Shown: piece by piece, positions 11,467 to 24,300 of the stretch
How the letters are laid out: each line of letters starts with the position of its first letter
Position numbering within the stretch: position 1 is the first letter of the stretch
Source of the DNA: Spongospora subterranea f. sp. subterranea
Taxonomy: Eukaryota; Endomyxa: Phytomyxea; Phytomyxea; Plasmodiophorida
Assembly: GCA_049724395.1 (NCBI GenBank)
Contig: JAUGWO010000030.1
Coordinates: 62,001 to 126,000, forward strand
DNA: 64,000 nt
Direction: 5' to 3'
Notes under the pieces: generated by a model
The model's input: only the letters and a program-made list of their open reading frames with translations
Databases searched by the model: none
Told to the model about the DNA's origin: nothing
Position numbers and translations under genes: made by a program

Positions 11467-12104
11467 AGATTTGTTCCGCAAGTTTGTCAAACCCTAATTC
11501 GCAGTTGCTGTGCGGCTAAAACCGATCAAAGAGCCGATGAGCACGCGTTAGTTGCGAAAGCTATGTCTACCACTGTCGTTCGAGGTTCGAATTCAGACGG
11601 CCAGGTAGTGACAATTTTGTGTTGTTTCCAATGTTGAAACTTGCTCTCGTTCCACGATTCCCAAATGACACAGAATTGTCAACAGCTCGACCAATTAGTC
11701 AGAGTTGTGTCGCTTTACCATATCCCGATTCAGGTCCATTTGCTGCACCGGCATGCCATGTCCTGTCGCTTCCGTTTTTTTGGCGCTACACAGAGCGGGC
11801 GTGACCGGTGATTCACATTTAACGTCGGCCCATCAGTTGTCAAAGGCAATCTTCCGCACAACGCCACACCAATAGTGTCTCTGACACGTAGACGACTCAT
11901 CCGCAACGCCACAGGCTTTGCTTCGCATCGTGGGAAAAACGTCCTCATAGTCGAGGGCTGTCAATGGTCGCACCACAAATAAGACTACAGCAAGTGAGGT
12001 AAAAACATCAAAATACTTTGGGCTGCCCTCAGGATCTTCGACAACTGAAATTAGAGGTATCACAGAGACGTTTCCGCAATATATCAATGCCGTCCAACAA
12101 GACA
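11467..12104. other. Intergenic between dehydrogenase copies 1 and 2
   Basis: About 640 bases without a convincing coding signal on either strand. Short open frames on both strands show no recognisable domain. Confidence 0.45.
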
Positions 12105-12780
12105 TCAAATTCGTTGCCGGTCCGGCCTATTCCTCGACGGTGGCGATAGTAACGGAAGCGACAGGTTTAGCAACGGCTCTTGACCTTTTCGAGAAGGGGC
12201 TGGACAGTTGTTGTGGCGTGTCGGCAACGCGAACAAACGACTAAAATTATCGAGATCGCAATGAGGATAAAGAAGACAGCCAGAATGCATCGTGATCTTT
12301 CCCGGTTTTCATCAGTGCAGCGGTTTGTCAATGAGTTTTGTATAAAATACAACAAAAAAAAACGTTGGGAGAATCATCCATGTTGTGCTTGGTATGTAAG
12401 ATGACATTTGCGTATATTTTTAGGTTTTGGTGAATAACGCTGGCCTTTATCTGAGCGTCCACACTAACAGACGATGGAATTGGGGAAGTTTTTGATGCGT
12501 TTCATTAGGTCAAGTTTCTGGCGCACGTGTTACTGGCTGAACTGCTCTGGCCAAAACTCAAATCAACTAGGGGCATCACTTCGCCATCGGTCTGCTACTG
12601 CAGACGATTTCACTGATCAGCGCAATTACGACAACTTGTCAGTTAATAACAGATGTTGTCTCCTCGCCATTTTAGGCCAATCAATGTTACATAGGAAGTT
12701 CGCCCAAATCTTATACACTTATTACTGTCAACGGAAACGCTGCTCATGTGAAGCAACGAGTTTGGCGCATGATTCTTTAG
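12105..12780 (+). pseudogene. Short-chain dehydrogenase/reductase, copy 2, relic
   Basis: The same order of segments as in copies 1 and 3 can be followed at the DNA level: a STVAIVT start of the Rossmann fold, WTVVVACRQREQTTKIIE, FSSVQRFVNEFCIKYN, VNNAGLY, FLAHVLLAELLWPKLKS and FAQILYTYYCQRKRC. The frame changes several times, the glycine-rich cofactor loop is damaged (TEATGLAT instead of TGSSSGIG), parts of exons are missing, and similarity fades after about 12780. The intron positions still match the sister copies, so this copy arose by genomic duplication, not by retrotransposition. It is clearly dead. Confidence 0.85.
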
Positions 12781-12870
12781 GCTGGCTTGGTTCGTATCAG
12801 CCGCCGCTATCGTTGTTGTTTCTTACACCGATGAACAAGGGAAAGTGGCTCAATGTGCTGCTTACCGATT

Positions 12871-13083
12871 GGATTAACGGTGTCTTCGCTTGCCTCCAGC
12901 TTCCTTACCATCTCTTTCGATTCTAGTATTGCAACTGTTAACACGTAGGCTATGTCCTCCTATCATTTGAGGCTTGTTCACTAACTTCAATATAGACTAG
13001 GTGTTATAAATAACATTTGCACACTACTGTAGAAACGAAAGGATGGTAACGAAGTTGGAGGCATGCGAAGAGAACGTTAAGCC
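12871..13083. repeat. Imperfect inverted repeat, arms of about 55 bases
   Basis: The segment 12871-12926 (ggattaacggtgtcttcgct onward) recurs in reverse complement at 13031-13083 with scattered mismatches, roughly four bases in five identical by eye. The arms are about 100 bases apart. Both could encode a similar peptide (FACLQLPYH and FACLQLRYH), which shows how close they are. The arms may be the remains of a small mobile element or a local inverted duplication just after the dead dehydrogenase copy. Confidence 0.6.
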
Positions 13084-13279
13084 AGACCGCGACCGGAGTT
13101 ACCAGCGGGCCGGCATAGCCGAGCAGACAAGATTCTGTACATGAAGTACAGATCGGCGCACGACACGGTCGTTTAGGCAATTTGAGAAGCGTGCAAGGCA
13201 GCATTTGGAGAATACTCTCGGTATCATTATTTCATCAGGTCCATTATCTTTGAAAAGTCATAAAAATCTTTCAACTGAT

Positions 13280-13560
13280 TGACTTCGCCGTGCAAAGTCA
13301 AAAAAATCCAATGGAAACTGTGTCATTCATATCTACATAATTACGCAGTTGGACGCAACTCATGGATTTCGATTGATACGAAGCCCCACAAATTGCAGGC
13401 GAGAAAATCGGGCATACTTGATCGTCTGTCTGTATTAAAGACTAGCAATCCAATAGCCGACAAAGCTATGCATTTCCTGAATTTTGACTTCGATGCATTT
13501 TTTCATCCTCCATTGCCAATATAATGTCATCCATCAAACGACGTAGGTTTATAACGGCGA
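13280..13560 (-). mobile_element. Ty1/copia reverse transcriptase scrap (fossil)
   Basis: Minus-strand sequence near 13540-13430 resembles the copia reverse transcriptase around its catalytic Asp-Asp: DDIILAMEDEKM, then a stretch like EMHSFVG that follows it in the family. The scrap is broken and short, with no ends visible. It looks old. The remaining sequence from 13084 to 13796 shows nothing else I can support. Confidence 0.4.
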
Positions 13561-13796
13561 GCAGTAGCAGTGCCTTCTTAAAATTACTCTGGAATGTCAA
13601 ACCCAGGTAGAGCCTACATCTCTTTTCAACATGTCTCAAGCGGACACTCGCTGAAAATGTAAAGGACGATGCGCATCTGATTCCTCTTTTGTCGCCAACC
13701 CGTGCACTGTACTCATACCGTACCCTGAGTAGACGTCCTTTGGCGACTCAAGTCTCAACCTAAATCCGGGACGTTCCAGGTTCTGACAATATAGAA

Positions 13797-15017
13797 ATGT
13801 CGCACGACAAACAAGTTGACCCCTGTTCAGCTCCATTATTGCCGGCAGGTCCCACGAAAGTTGCTATTGTGACAGGGTCGTCGTCGGGTATTGGGTTAGC
13901 AACGGCCCTGGCTCTTCATGATCAGGGCTGGACGGTTGTCATGGCTTGTCGACAACGCGAAAAAACGGCCCAAATAATCGAGGAAGTTTACCGGAATGCG
14001 CCACAAGTCAGCGAGGATCGCTTAGAGTTCATGCATCTTGACCTTTCACGGTTTTCGTCGGTTCAACGGTTCGCCAAGCAGTTTTGTGAAAAATACAGCA
14101 AATTAAACGTTGGTGGAGAGTCACCTAATACTGTTGCGGTTTTGAAATGACAATCGCATTCCTTTGTTAGGTATTAGTGAATAACGCTGGCCTTTTCATG
14201 ACAAACTCTGGAACAACAGAGGATGGGTTTGGGGAGACTTTACAGGTACTGTGATATTGGGGGGCCATGAGACATTTCGTGTTGATGGTTTGATAGGTCA
14301 ATTTTCTGGCGCACGTTCTGCTGACAGAACTGCTTTGGCCAATACTGAAGTCAACCGGGGGCGCTCGTGTAGTCCATGTGTCATCACTTGCGCATCAGTT
14401 TGGAAATCCAGATCTTTACGCAAATCAGGGAAGTTATCACAATTCGTAAGTTGAATTCAGACGATACCGGGTCACAACTAAATGCCCAAAAATTTTGTTC
14501 AGGAAACTCGCCCAGATCTTGTACACTTATTACTGTCAAAGAAATCGTTGCTGTAAACATGGTGTGGCATCGATTGCTGTTCATCCTGGAGTAGCAGCGA
14601 CAGATATTTTTCGACATCTTCCTCAGCCTTTTCGGGGCATCGTTAATTTTATCAACCGTGTGATGTTTCTATCGCCAGAGCAGGGGGCTAGTACCAGTAT
14701 ATTTGCTGCAGTGGATCCCTCAATAACAGACACAGCTTTCGCTGGTCAGACCCTGTATCTGTCTCCGACGAAAAAGTAACTGCACAGACCAATTTTTTCG
14801 TTCGATAACTTTCATTTGGAGTAATTTGGTATACAGATATTGGCTGGATTTTTTTACTGATGGCCAGGCCTTTGGCGATTTTGTCGGCGCAGTTCCTTTT
14901 TTCTCTTCGTCATTATCAAATGATGTCGACGTTGCCGCGAAAGTGATTCAAGACACCCTAAATCGTTTATCTCCTTACTTGACCCAAGAACCCGCCTTTT
15001 CTAACAGCGAAGACTGA
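13797..15017 (+). CDS. Short-chain dehydrogenase/reductase, copy 3, intact
   Basis: Five exons (13797-14108, 14171-14245, 14297-14445, 14503-14775, 14837-15017) join in phase to 329 residues. The Rossmann cofactor motif VTGSSSGIGLATALAL lies near residue 25, followed by MACRQREKT, the NNAG motif, VHVSS, and the catalytic YHNSK (Tyr-x-x-x-Lys), then SIAVHPGVAATDIF. This order fits the retinol dehydrogenase/WWOX-like SDR subgroup, which reduces or oxidises carbonyls on lipophilic substrates with NADP(H); the actual substrate is unknown. There is no clear membrane anchor. The third intron splits the catalytic motif between Ser and Lys, as in the two broken sister copies upstream. This copy is the only one whose reading frame survives entire, so it probably carries the function of the array. 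Confidence 0.88.
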
Positions 15018-15306
15018 AACCAAACCATAATAGACGTATTGTTTGTGTCAGGCAAACCTGTCTCGTTGCTTTTGCGAAATCATGATATTTATTCAAATCG
15101 GGTTTGAGGTTTGAGGTCAGAGGGGCAGACATTGGGTGTGGTCGTCTGGGAGGAAATTGCCCAGCACATATACACTTGATATGTAAGGGGAAGGGTCGGC
15201 AACAGGACGGCACCCCTAATTTCGTTACACAATTGGTTTCGATATTACCGCGCTATTTCGGCCAATGGGTAAATGAGGCGTTAGGCTGCTGATCGCGTTC
15301 GAACAG

Positions 15307-18300
15307 ATGCCGAACCCGGCATCGGGGATCGCTTCCTTGGTGTTGCTCGTCTGTTTTGGAGGTGCACTTACGGATAAGTTGGCACCCGCAACACCCATCA
15401 ACGGGACCGTTCTGCAATGTACCGTCCCTTCTCAGATATCGCATTCAGCCTACCTTGGTAGATTGGTTACTTTCAAGGGCTTGAACTTGAAATTGACTAG
15501 CCTATAGAGGTATCTGTGAACCAGAATGCTGCCCCATCGAGTTCAGGGTCGACTTTCGACTTCTATTCGCAACCAAGGGTATCTCGGCTTTCGGTTGATT
15601 CTGGTCCCGTCTCTGGAGGAACTGTGGTCACAGTTTATGGAATCAACTTTGCCAAAGTAACGACGTGCAAATTCGGACCATATTTCACCAGCGGTTTGGA
15701 AGAATATACTGCGTTTGAGCGAATGTTGATTTCGTTTTAGGGCAAACCATTTCCAATAACAAAATCCGCTGCATCTCTCCTGCGCATGCTGTTGGTTCTG
15801 TTTACGTCGAAATTTCAAATAATGGATTAGACTATACGTCGGATGAAACTGTATTTTCGTACCGGGCCATCGCCACAGTCACATCTGTTTCGCCTCAGGC
15901 TCTACCATTCAATACCGGAACAATACTTACAGTTCTAGGAGCGAATTTTGTTCAGAGCAGAATCCTTTGCCGATTGGACACAGTGGTTGTCACCGGAACT
16001 TTCGTAAATAGCACCATGGTATTATGTGAAATAAATTGGATCCGTCGAGGCCGTCCAGCAACTGTTCGTCTCTCGTTTAATGGGATCGATTTTTCTCAGG
16101 GGAAATCCAGTCATTGTTTCAAGGGCAACACCCGTTCAGATCACATTAGTTCGACCAGCAATCCTCTCTTCTACAGGATCTCTTATTGCTGTTTCTGGAT
16201 ATGGATTTGTTGCTGATGAAAACAGTCACTGCGTGTTTGCAGAGAATATTGAGGTTCAAGCCCAAGTGGTCAATTCCAGTTATCTACAATGTGTCAGCCC
16301 ACCGCTCTTTAGCTCACATGGACCTCACGTTCCTCTTCAAATTCTAAGCAAATCTGATCTGTCCATGTCGGAAAAGTTTCCAATGATATTAGTTGATACC
16401 GTTTACATAATCGGTATCTCACCTCGACAAGGCCCCTCTTCGGGATCCACCTCAATCACTATATCGGGCGCGAATTTTTTCAAAAGCTCTCTGTTGACTG
16501 TTAGGTTTGGCTCTGCTTGGGTATCAGCAAGAGCTTTGAGCAGCACGACATTGGTCTGTATATCGCCGGCTCATGCCTCCGGAACTGTCACTGTGGACGT
16601 TTCCAACAACGCACAGGACTTTTCTACTAGTGACCAAACTTTTCAGTATTATACTGCACCGTCCATTTCCGCCCTTCTCCCTGCTTTCGGGTCATCTTAT
16701 GGGGGAACAGTTGTTTCAGTCTTTGGAGATGGCTTTGTGGATTCGTCAAGGTTAACGTGCAGATTTGGTGTTCGAACGTCAGTTGCTGTATTTGTCAACG
16801 CAACATTACTGCTGTGTTCCAGTCCATCTCAAGGGGATCCTACCATAGACGCTTCTGTCAATGTCTCTGTTTCCAACAATGATATCGACTATTCTGGTGC
16901 TTTTCCGTTTAAGTTTAGGTGCAAGTATGTTTTTGGGTTTGCTGTTGGTTGTTTTAATTCAATAAGACCAAAAGTAGGAACGTTGTAGTCAATGGCGTGT
17001 CACCAAGTTCAGGGCCTTGGGGCGAACCAATTTCTATTCAACTGTTTGCCCAACAGTACTACTTGAATGGAGGTGGATATCGGTGCATGTTTGATCAAGA
17101 GCTTGTTCTTGCAACGCTGGTCAACAGTACAACGTGAGACTTTCATATTACTGAGTTGGTTTTCTGGTTCCTGATTTGATTGGCTACAGGCTAATTTGTC
17201 AACTTCCTAAATCAACCAACATCGGACTGCCGTCTCGGGTTATTGCCAGCGATAATTTATGGGACTTTTCTATTTCATCGGTAGAGTTTTTGTTTTTCAG
17301 CAATCCTGTGCTGTATCAGGTGAGAGGATTGCTTTCAAGCGATTAATTTTTTATATTGACCATTCGCAGTTGTCCCCAGTCTTCGTGTCGGGTAGCGGAA
17401 CCCCAAACTTCATTATTCATGGTTCAGGCTTTTCCAGGGTCTCAAACTTGCTCTGTAAGTTCAACGGAACTGCGATCTCTAATGCTACTTGGTTGTCGTC
17501 ATCACTGATTACTTGTCCGGTGCCTGCGATGTCATTAACTTCCAAACCTGTTTCTGTCGATGTCTCAGTCAACGGAGGTGGCCACTTTACCTCCAGCGGA
17601 TTGACCATTTTTGTCGAAAACGTTCCCCAGCTAACGTTTGTGAAAATGTACTGAAATAATCTCTCTGTTTAACGTTGTTTGTAGTTATTTGTCCCCGTTG
17701 AACGGAACGACTGGAACGCACATAACAGTTAACGGTTTGGGGTTTCGTTCGTCTCCAGAGGCTGTGTGCAGGTTTGATTTCACTTCAGGAAACCTCAGAT
17801 TCGTTAATTCTAATCAAGTATGAATTGTTCTTTCTTACTGTGGGTACTCTCATACTTGGATCAGGTGATATGCAAATTTCCTGAAATGACTAGTACTTCG
17901 ATTGCTGTTTCAGTTTCAAACAACGGTGTAGATGTTTCAAACTCCCTACTCTTCACTGTTCGAGCACCTTCGTCTATCGCTACTGTTTATCCAAATCAGA
18001 TATCTGTCTCTGGTAACAGGACTATCGAAATATCGGGGTTCGGTTTTGTTCCCAGCATCACGCAATGCGTTTTCAACTCAACACTATGGGTATCTGCAAT
18101 ATATGCAAATTCCACCTTCTTATTATGCTCTGTTCCATTAACCTTCTCACCTGGGCGATTTCGGATTGGTACCGGTGAGAATCTTCAGCAATTATCTTCG
18201 AAAACGGTGTTGGTCGAAATCATTGACGATATTATCTTGGATGCAAGAAGTCTTTCGGTCAGCTCTGGGCCAACGTCTGGAAATACTGTTGTTACCGTGC

Positions 18301-21300
18301 TGGGGGCAAATTTCAAAAGGCATGTTACCTGTGTATTTGGCATTGTTCCCGTCATCGGCAGCTTCCTCAATTCTGAAACTGCTGTTTGCGTCTCCCCGGC
18401 ACATCTTGTCGGTACTGTAATGTTTGGGATAAGTAATAATGTTCGCGACTTTACTATTGCTCCTAACCGATTTACCTTCTTTACGCCTGCGACCGTTTTA
18501 TCCATATTGCCATCCTTCGGTCAGCCTGGTGGAAATACTGTTGTGTCCGTTACTGGAACAAATTTCATCTTGTCTGGGCTTCTTATTTGCAAATTCGGTT
18601 CTTATCGAATAGCGGCAACTTTTATTGACAGCACGATGCTCACTTGCCCATCTCCCCCTGGGTTCGACAATTCAACCATCTCTTTTGCTGTGTCAAATAA
18701 CGGGCAAGATTACACAAATGCATTGCCATTCACATTCTCAGATAATCCTTCATTAACATCGTGCATCCCAAATTCAGCAGCCATAGGAGGTAAATCTCAG
18801 ATTTTCACCAAAACTAATTGTTGTTAATTTATTGTTTCAGGTCAAGGTGTTAATGTAAATGTGTCTGGCAATGGTTTCATAAACAGCACTTTGTTGAAGT
18901 GTGCATTTGGTCCTTTTTCCTCATCTGCAAAGTTTCACACTTCCGGTCTCCTTCAGTGCCAGGTTCCTGTTGAAGCTACAGGTAAAATTTTTAATGTTTG
19001 ACTTCTTGCAGTTTTAGATGGGACAATTTGTTAGGCTCCGCTAAGCTCTACCTTCTTCGGGTTACCAATAACAATGCTGATTTTTCTGCGACCGGTCTCG
19101 ACTTTCAAATCTCGAGTGCCCCTATTATAACGAGGATCTGGCGACCGTTATCCGTTCCTGTAGGTGCTCTTTCAGAAGTAACTATTATAGGTGAGCCGCT
19201 CTATATTCAGCCTGTGCCCTCAATATTATCACTCAAATGTCGGTCAGGGGATTTCTTCTTCAATTCTGATCTACTTACTTGCCATTTCGACAAATATCTT
19301 CAATCGATTCATGCGAGGTTCATTGACTCCAAAACATTGATTTGCGCAGTACCATCGTTGCCCTCAACTTTCACAAATATATCAATTCGCATTTCCAATA
19401 ATGGCGTTGAAATGACGTCTTCAGTTATTGTTGGCGTTCACCCTATGCCCGTTGTTTTGTCTGTCAATCCCGCTGTAGTTTCGGTGTCTCAAAGTGTCAC
19501 AGTCATCGGCACACATTTTTCCTATTCTAATCTGACTGCTTGCGTCTACAACTCAAAAGATATTGTTCCTGCAGAGTACTTGAATTCTACTGCGATTGTT
19601 TGCTCTTCCCCATCTGTGTTCACCAGCGACACAATTTCTGTTTCAATTAGAAACGCATACGGAGAATGGTCTCCCACCTCTTCGTCGTTCAGTTTGGTCC
19701 GCCGTCCGTCTATAAGTGCAATCTCACCCCAAAATGGAATCCCCACTGGAGGAACAATCGTAACCGTTACCGGAACTGGTTTCGTAAACAATAGGTAGTT
19801 TCAAACGGAAGTTCCTGCTAAAGTGGTTGTTCAATGAAGTTGTAGGCTTGTCTGTCGTTTCAATGATAGCTCCTCTGCTGTCTCCATCGTTTCCGGGGTC
19901 TTCTTTACCTCCACTATGATCACATGTGTTGCTCCTGCTGGCGCCTTAGGAGTCGCCCGTATCGATGTCTCATTCTACGACTTAGATTTTACACCAGCGT
20001 TGCTGTCGACTTATACGTATTCTGCTGCAGCTGAATTTCAGAGCTGTTATCCCTCGCGGTTGACGACTGCAGGAGGAACTTGGATAAAGGTTTTGGGATA
20101 TCAGTTTATCAATTCGCCACACTTATGCGCTCGTATTGGCAACGAAATTTACCGGGCAATTTTCATTTCTGAAAAACTCTTGACTTTTAAGTCGAAAGCG
20201 CATGTCGCAGGTAGCTCCGTGCTGGACGTCAGCAACAACTGTCAGGAATTCAGCAGAGAAAACTTCACCCTCCATTATGATTCGCCTTTCATTGTGAACT
20301 CATTCATTCCCAGAAATGTCTCAACCGTCGGTGGAACGATGGGTAACCTCCTTGTTGTCTGTATTTTTCTCGCTAACTTTTTTTCCAGTTTCGATTGTTG
20401 GATCTGGTTTTTATAGCACAATTTCTGCAGCATGCTATTTTGGCAACATATTTGTGGAAGCTCAAGTTCTCAATTCAACCATTGCCATATGCCGGGCTCC
20501 ACCTCATGGTAGTGCTGAGCTTGATCTTTCGTTCAGTGTAAGCGACGTTGAGCCATCTGTCCGTTTACCATACAAAATCCGATATGTTGCAAATGCTGTG
20601 TTCACATCCATCATTCCGACTTTTGGCCCATCATCTGGTTCACCATCCGTTTTTATCCTGGGAAGTGGTCTCGAATTCACAAGTCATATCCGCATTCGGG
20701 TAGGCGCACGTCCCGATGACGTGATCGTTTCAGTAAAAATGTTGAACTCGACAGCCTTGTCGTTTTCGCTTCCCGCGATCCTTGTTGGGAAAGGTCTTAC
20801 TGAAGATTCTATCAAAATCATTCTAGTACTAATCAGTTTGTGTTTAGGAACTCGCAAATTTCATATTTATATCAGTGATTTTGCCGACCCGTCTCTGTTC
20901 AGACCTTCAGGGTTAACATTCAAGGTGTTTGCTAAGCAACGCCTGTCATATATTGTACCGCCCTTTGGTGTAACTTCAGGAAACACATCGGTCAGTTTAT
21001 TCGGATATGGCTTTGTACATTCTCGGTTCATGTCAGTTCGTTTCGGCAATACAACTGTGAAGCCAGTGTTTGTATCTAGGTAATTTTGTACGAATTTTAA
21101 TGTAAATAATTCAAACATTCCCCAGCATCCAAATGGATATGCTCACGCCACCATCATTAATCTCTGGGCCTGTTCCCGTTCAATTTTCTCAAAATGAAAT
21201 CGATTTTGCTGAAGATATTGTCTATTTCACGTACCTCCACCCTCCCACTATCTATTCCTTGGTCGACAAAATCCTGATAGAAAAAGTTCCGGGTAGGGAG

Positions 21301-24300
21301 CGAACATGGAATGTTTTGTTGCTATTTTTGGTAAACTAATTGTGATTCAGCCGAAATTACAGTTTTAGGAAGCAATTTTTCTCGTTCGGGATCCTTAGCT
21401 TGTCTGTTTGGGTCGGTAGCGCTCCCGGGTGCCTTTTACAATGCGTCGCAAGTGATCTGTCCTACTCCTCGCCTGTCAACGCAATCTTCAACTTTGTCTC
21501 TGGTCTATGGAACTGACAAATTTTTACTGCCGTACAGTATCCAAATTTTTCCATCAAATTTTATCACATCTGTAGTACTTATTTCAGTGTCTGACTCTAA
21601 CGAATACTCTTTCGGAATAGCTGGAACATTTGGGAATTTCTCACAAAGTCCTTATTGCAGCATTGATGATAACATCATCATATCCAAAATTTATTCCAGT
21701 AATTATATTGTCTGCAATATATCAAATCCTAGAATTGGGCAACTTCGTTTCAGTATTGGGTCAGCAACCCTCGAGCCAAGGCTTCAAGGAGACAGCACGT
21801 TACGGTTCGAAGTTTTCATGCGACCAAACGTCACCAAAGTAAATGGTTTATATGTTTGAGAATATTTTTGCAAATCCATTTTTTTAGATAATACCAACGG
21901 TTGGTCCTGTCATGGGCAATACATCAGTTTCCGTGTTTGGTGAGAATTTCGCCAACTCAATCTATATCAAGTGCTTGTTTGGCAATATATCCGTCAATGC
22001 ACGTTTCGTTAACTCCTCAGTTGTTATTTGTCGCTCTCCTCACCGCGCCAATCCGTTGAACGCCACGGTTCGCGTATCCAACGATGGTTACGCCTTCAGC
22101 ATAGGTATCGTAGTAACGAATATTTACACATAATTGGTAACGTCTTGTCATCACAGACAAATGGTCCTCAGTGTTCTCTCAAGTTTCGAATCTGCCAAGT
22201 TTACTTTCAGTCGCGCCGTCCATTGCACCTGAACGTGGAGGGACACATATCCTCATTTCTGGAAGCGGTTTTATGCAATCTGATACACTGACCTGTTTCT
22301 TTGGTAGCACTGCCATTACGTCTTCTTTCATCAATTCCACAACTTCAATGTGCCTATCACCTGCAATTTCAACTACCTCCATGGATACCCTGCAAATCCA
22401 CTTAAACCGCGATTCTAATGTGTCGATTTCGGTTCCATTCTCGGTTGTTCTAGACGCTCAAATATTCGAAGTATATCCGAGTTTTGGATCTGTCTTAGGA
22501 GGTACTGTCATCACTTTACGCGGCCAAGGATTCTACTCTCCATACCCAGCTTCGTGTTCGATCGGTGTTTCAGTTGTCTCTGCGACCATCATTTCTTCGT
22601 CAAAAGCAATTTGTGTTACCGCTCCAAATGAACCAGGTTCTGTTCAAATTCAGATATCAAATATTCCATCAGGATATTCTTCGTCTTCTGTTCAGTTTTT
22701 TCATTCGTAGCAATTCCTGTTGTATCCCATACAATTCCAGCATTTGTTGAGAGTGATATCAAATCGGGTGCGATGATAACCCTGATTGGCAGCGGATTCG
22801 GCAATCATTCATCTGTTTTCGGGAATTTGGGATGTGCATTTATCGGGACAACCTTCAATTTCACAGCTAATGCTTTATATGTATCTACGAATGAAATAAG
22901 ATGTCCAATCCCCCAAGCTAAGTCTGATTGGTCAGCTATTGCGGTATGTTTCCCCCTTGAGGAATCACCAGCGATTTAGTTCTGACATTTAGGGTGTGTT
23001 TATTCCTGAAAACGGAACTCCTATACCTGGGCCGTCAATCCCTTTCCATTTCTTACCGACTATGTCCATACTTCAGGTTTATCCAAGTTCCGTTGTCGAG
23101 GGCAGTAAAAGCTTTCCTATATCCATATCTGGTGAGCATTTAACTTGCGGTGATGATTTCACACTTTTAAGTCGGTGTGTTAGGTGATGGCTTCCAACCG
23201 ATTGGCAACGTATTCTGCACTTTCAGTAATTCTTATTCTTTAGCGGTGTTTGCAAACAATACCTTAGTTGTCTGCTTATTGCCACCGTTTTCAACTGCTT
23301 TCCCAGAAATCGCAATTCAGTTTGCTGACGACATACGTTCTTCTTCAACCATTTACTTACCAGTTGTTAAAATGCCCAAAATCGATTCAATATCTCAGTC
23401 TAGCTTGCCTAACGCAACCTCGCAATCCATCACTGTTACAGGGTGAGAAGCAAATTGTGTCTGCTGGAGTGCCTAATTTCATTGATGCAACCAGGTCATT
23501 TTCGAACATTGATTTAATGATGTGCAAGCTGGGGTCAGTGAACCTGAGAATGCAGCGCATATCTGCGACTTCGGTTCTATGCTCGACCGCCAATGAACTT
23601 TTATTTCCTGGTTACGGTGTTGCGTTCAACGACAATTTTCTACTGAATTTTTCAAACAGGTGTTTACCCTCTGACTATTGACCACACGATATTTGGCAAT
23701 AGTAGTGTATACTCTTTTCCGTTTTCTGTTTTCTTTGATGGAGTCGCAGTAAGCACTCATATCCCGAGCCCTAACGGCGTAGTTGAGGTTGCTGGTGTCT
23801 TGTTGAAGAACCACCCAGCGTTAACATGTAAATTTGGTTAGTTTGCGGTGGTTCTCAATCATTGCATCGTTGTAATTATGATGTGCAGAATACAGATATT
23901 TTTCTTTCGAAGTTTCAGCCATTTGGGTCAATTCCTCACTTGTCAAGTGCGGAATACCTTTGGATGCAATTGGGCTGTTTAACGTATCGATTCAATCTAC
24001 GTCATCGCAATACCTGCATGCTCCGATTGCTTCGTCATTAGTTGGACCCCAATTCGCTTCAATTGTGTCCATCTCGCCTTCCTCGGTTTACGCTGATGGA
24101 TTCCCTAAACAGTTTACCGTTTTTGGAACTGGTTTTATCTCAACAATGGACTTGAAAATCAAGGTTGGAGCGATAACTCTAGACGCTGGTTTCCTCAACT
24201 CTACTGCAATTTCCTTTACATTGCCTACGGCTGTTGAACCTGTCGGAAACTTTGCAGTCAAAGTACTCTCGGATAACGGTTTTCTTGGAGATGTTAATCT

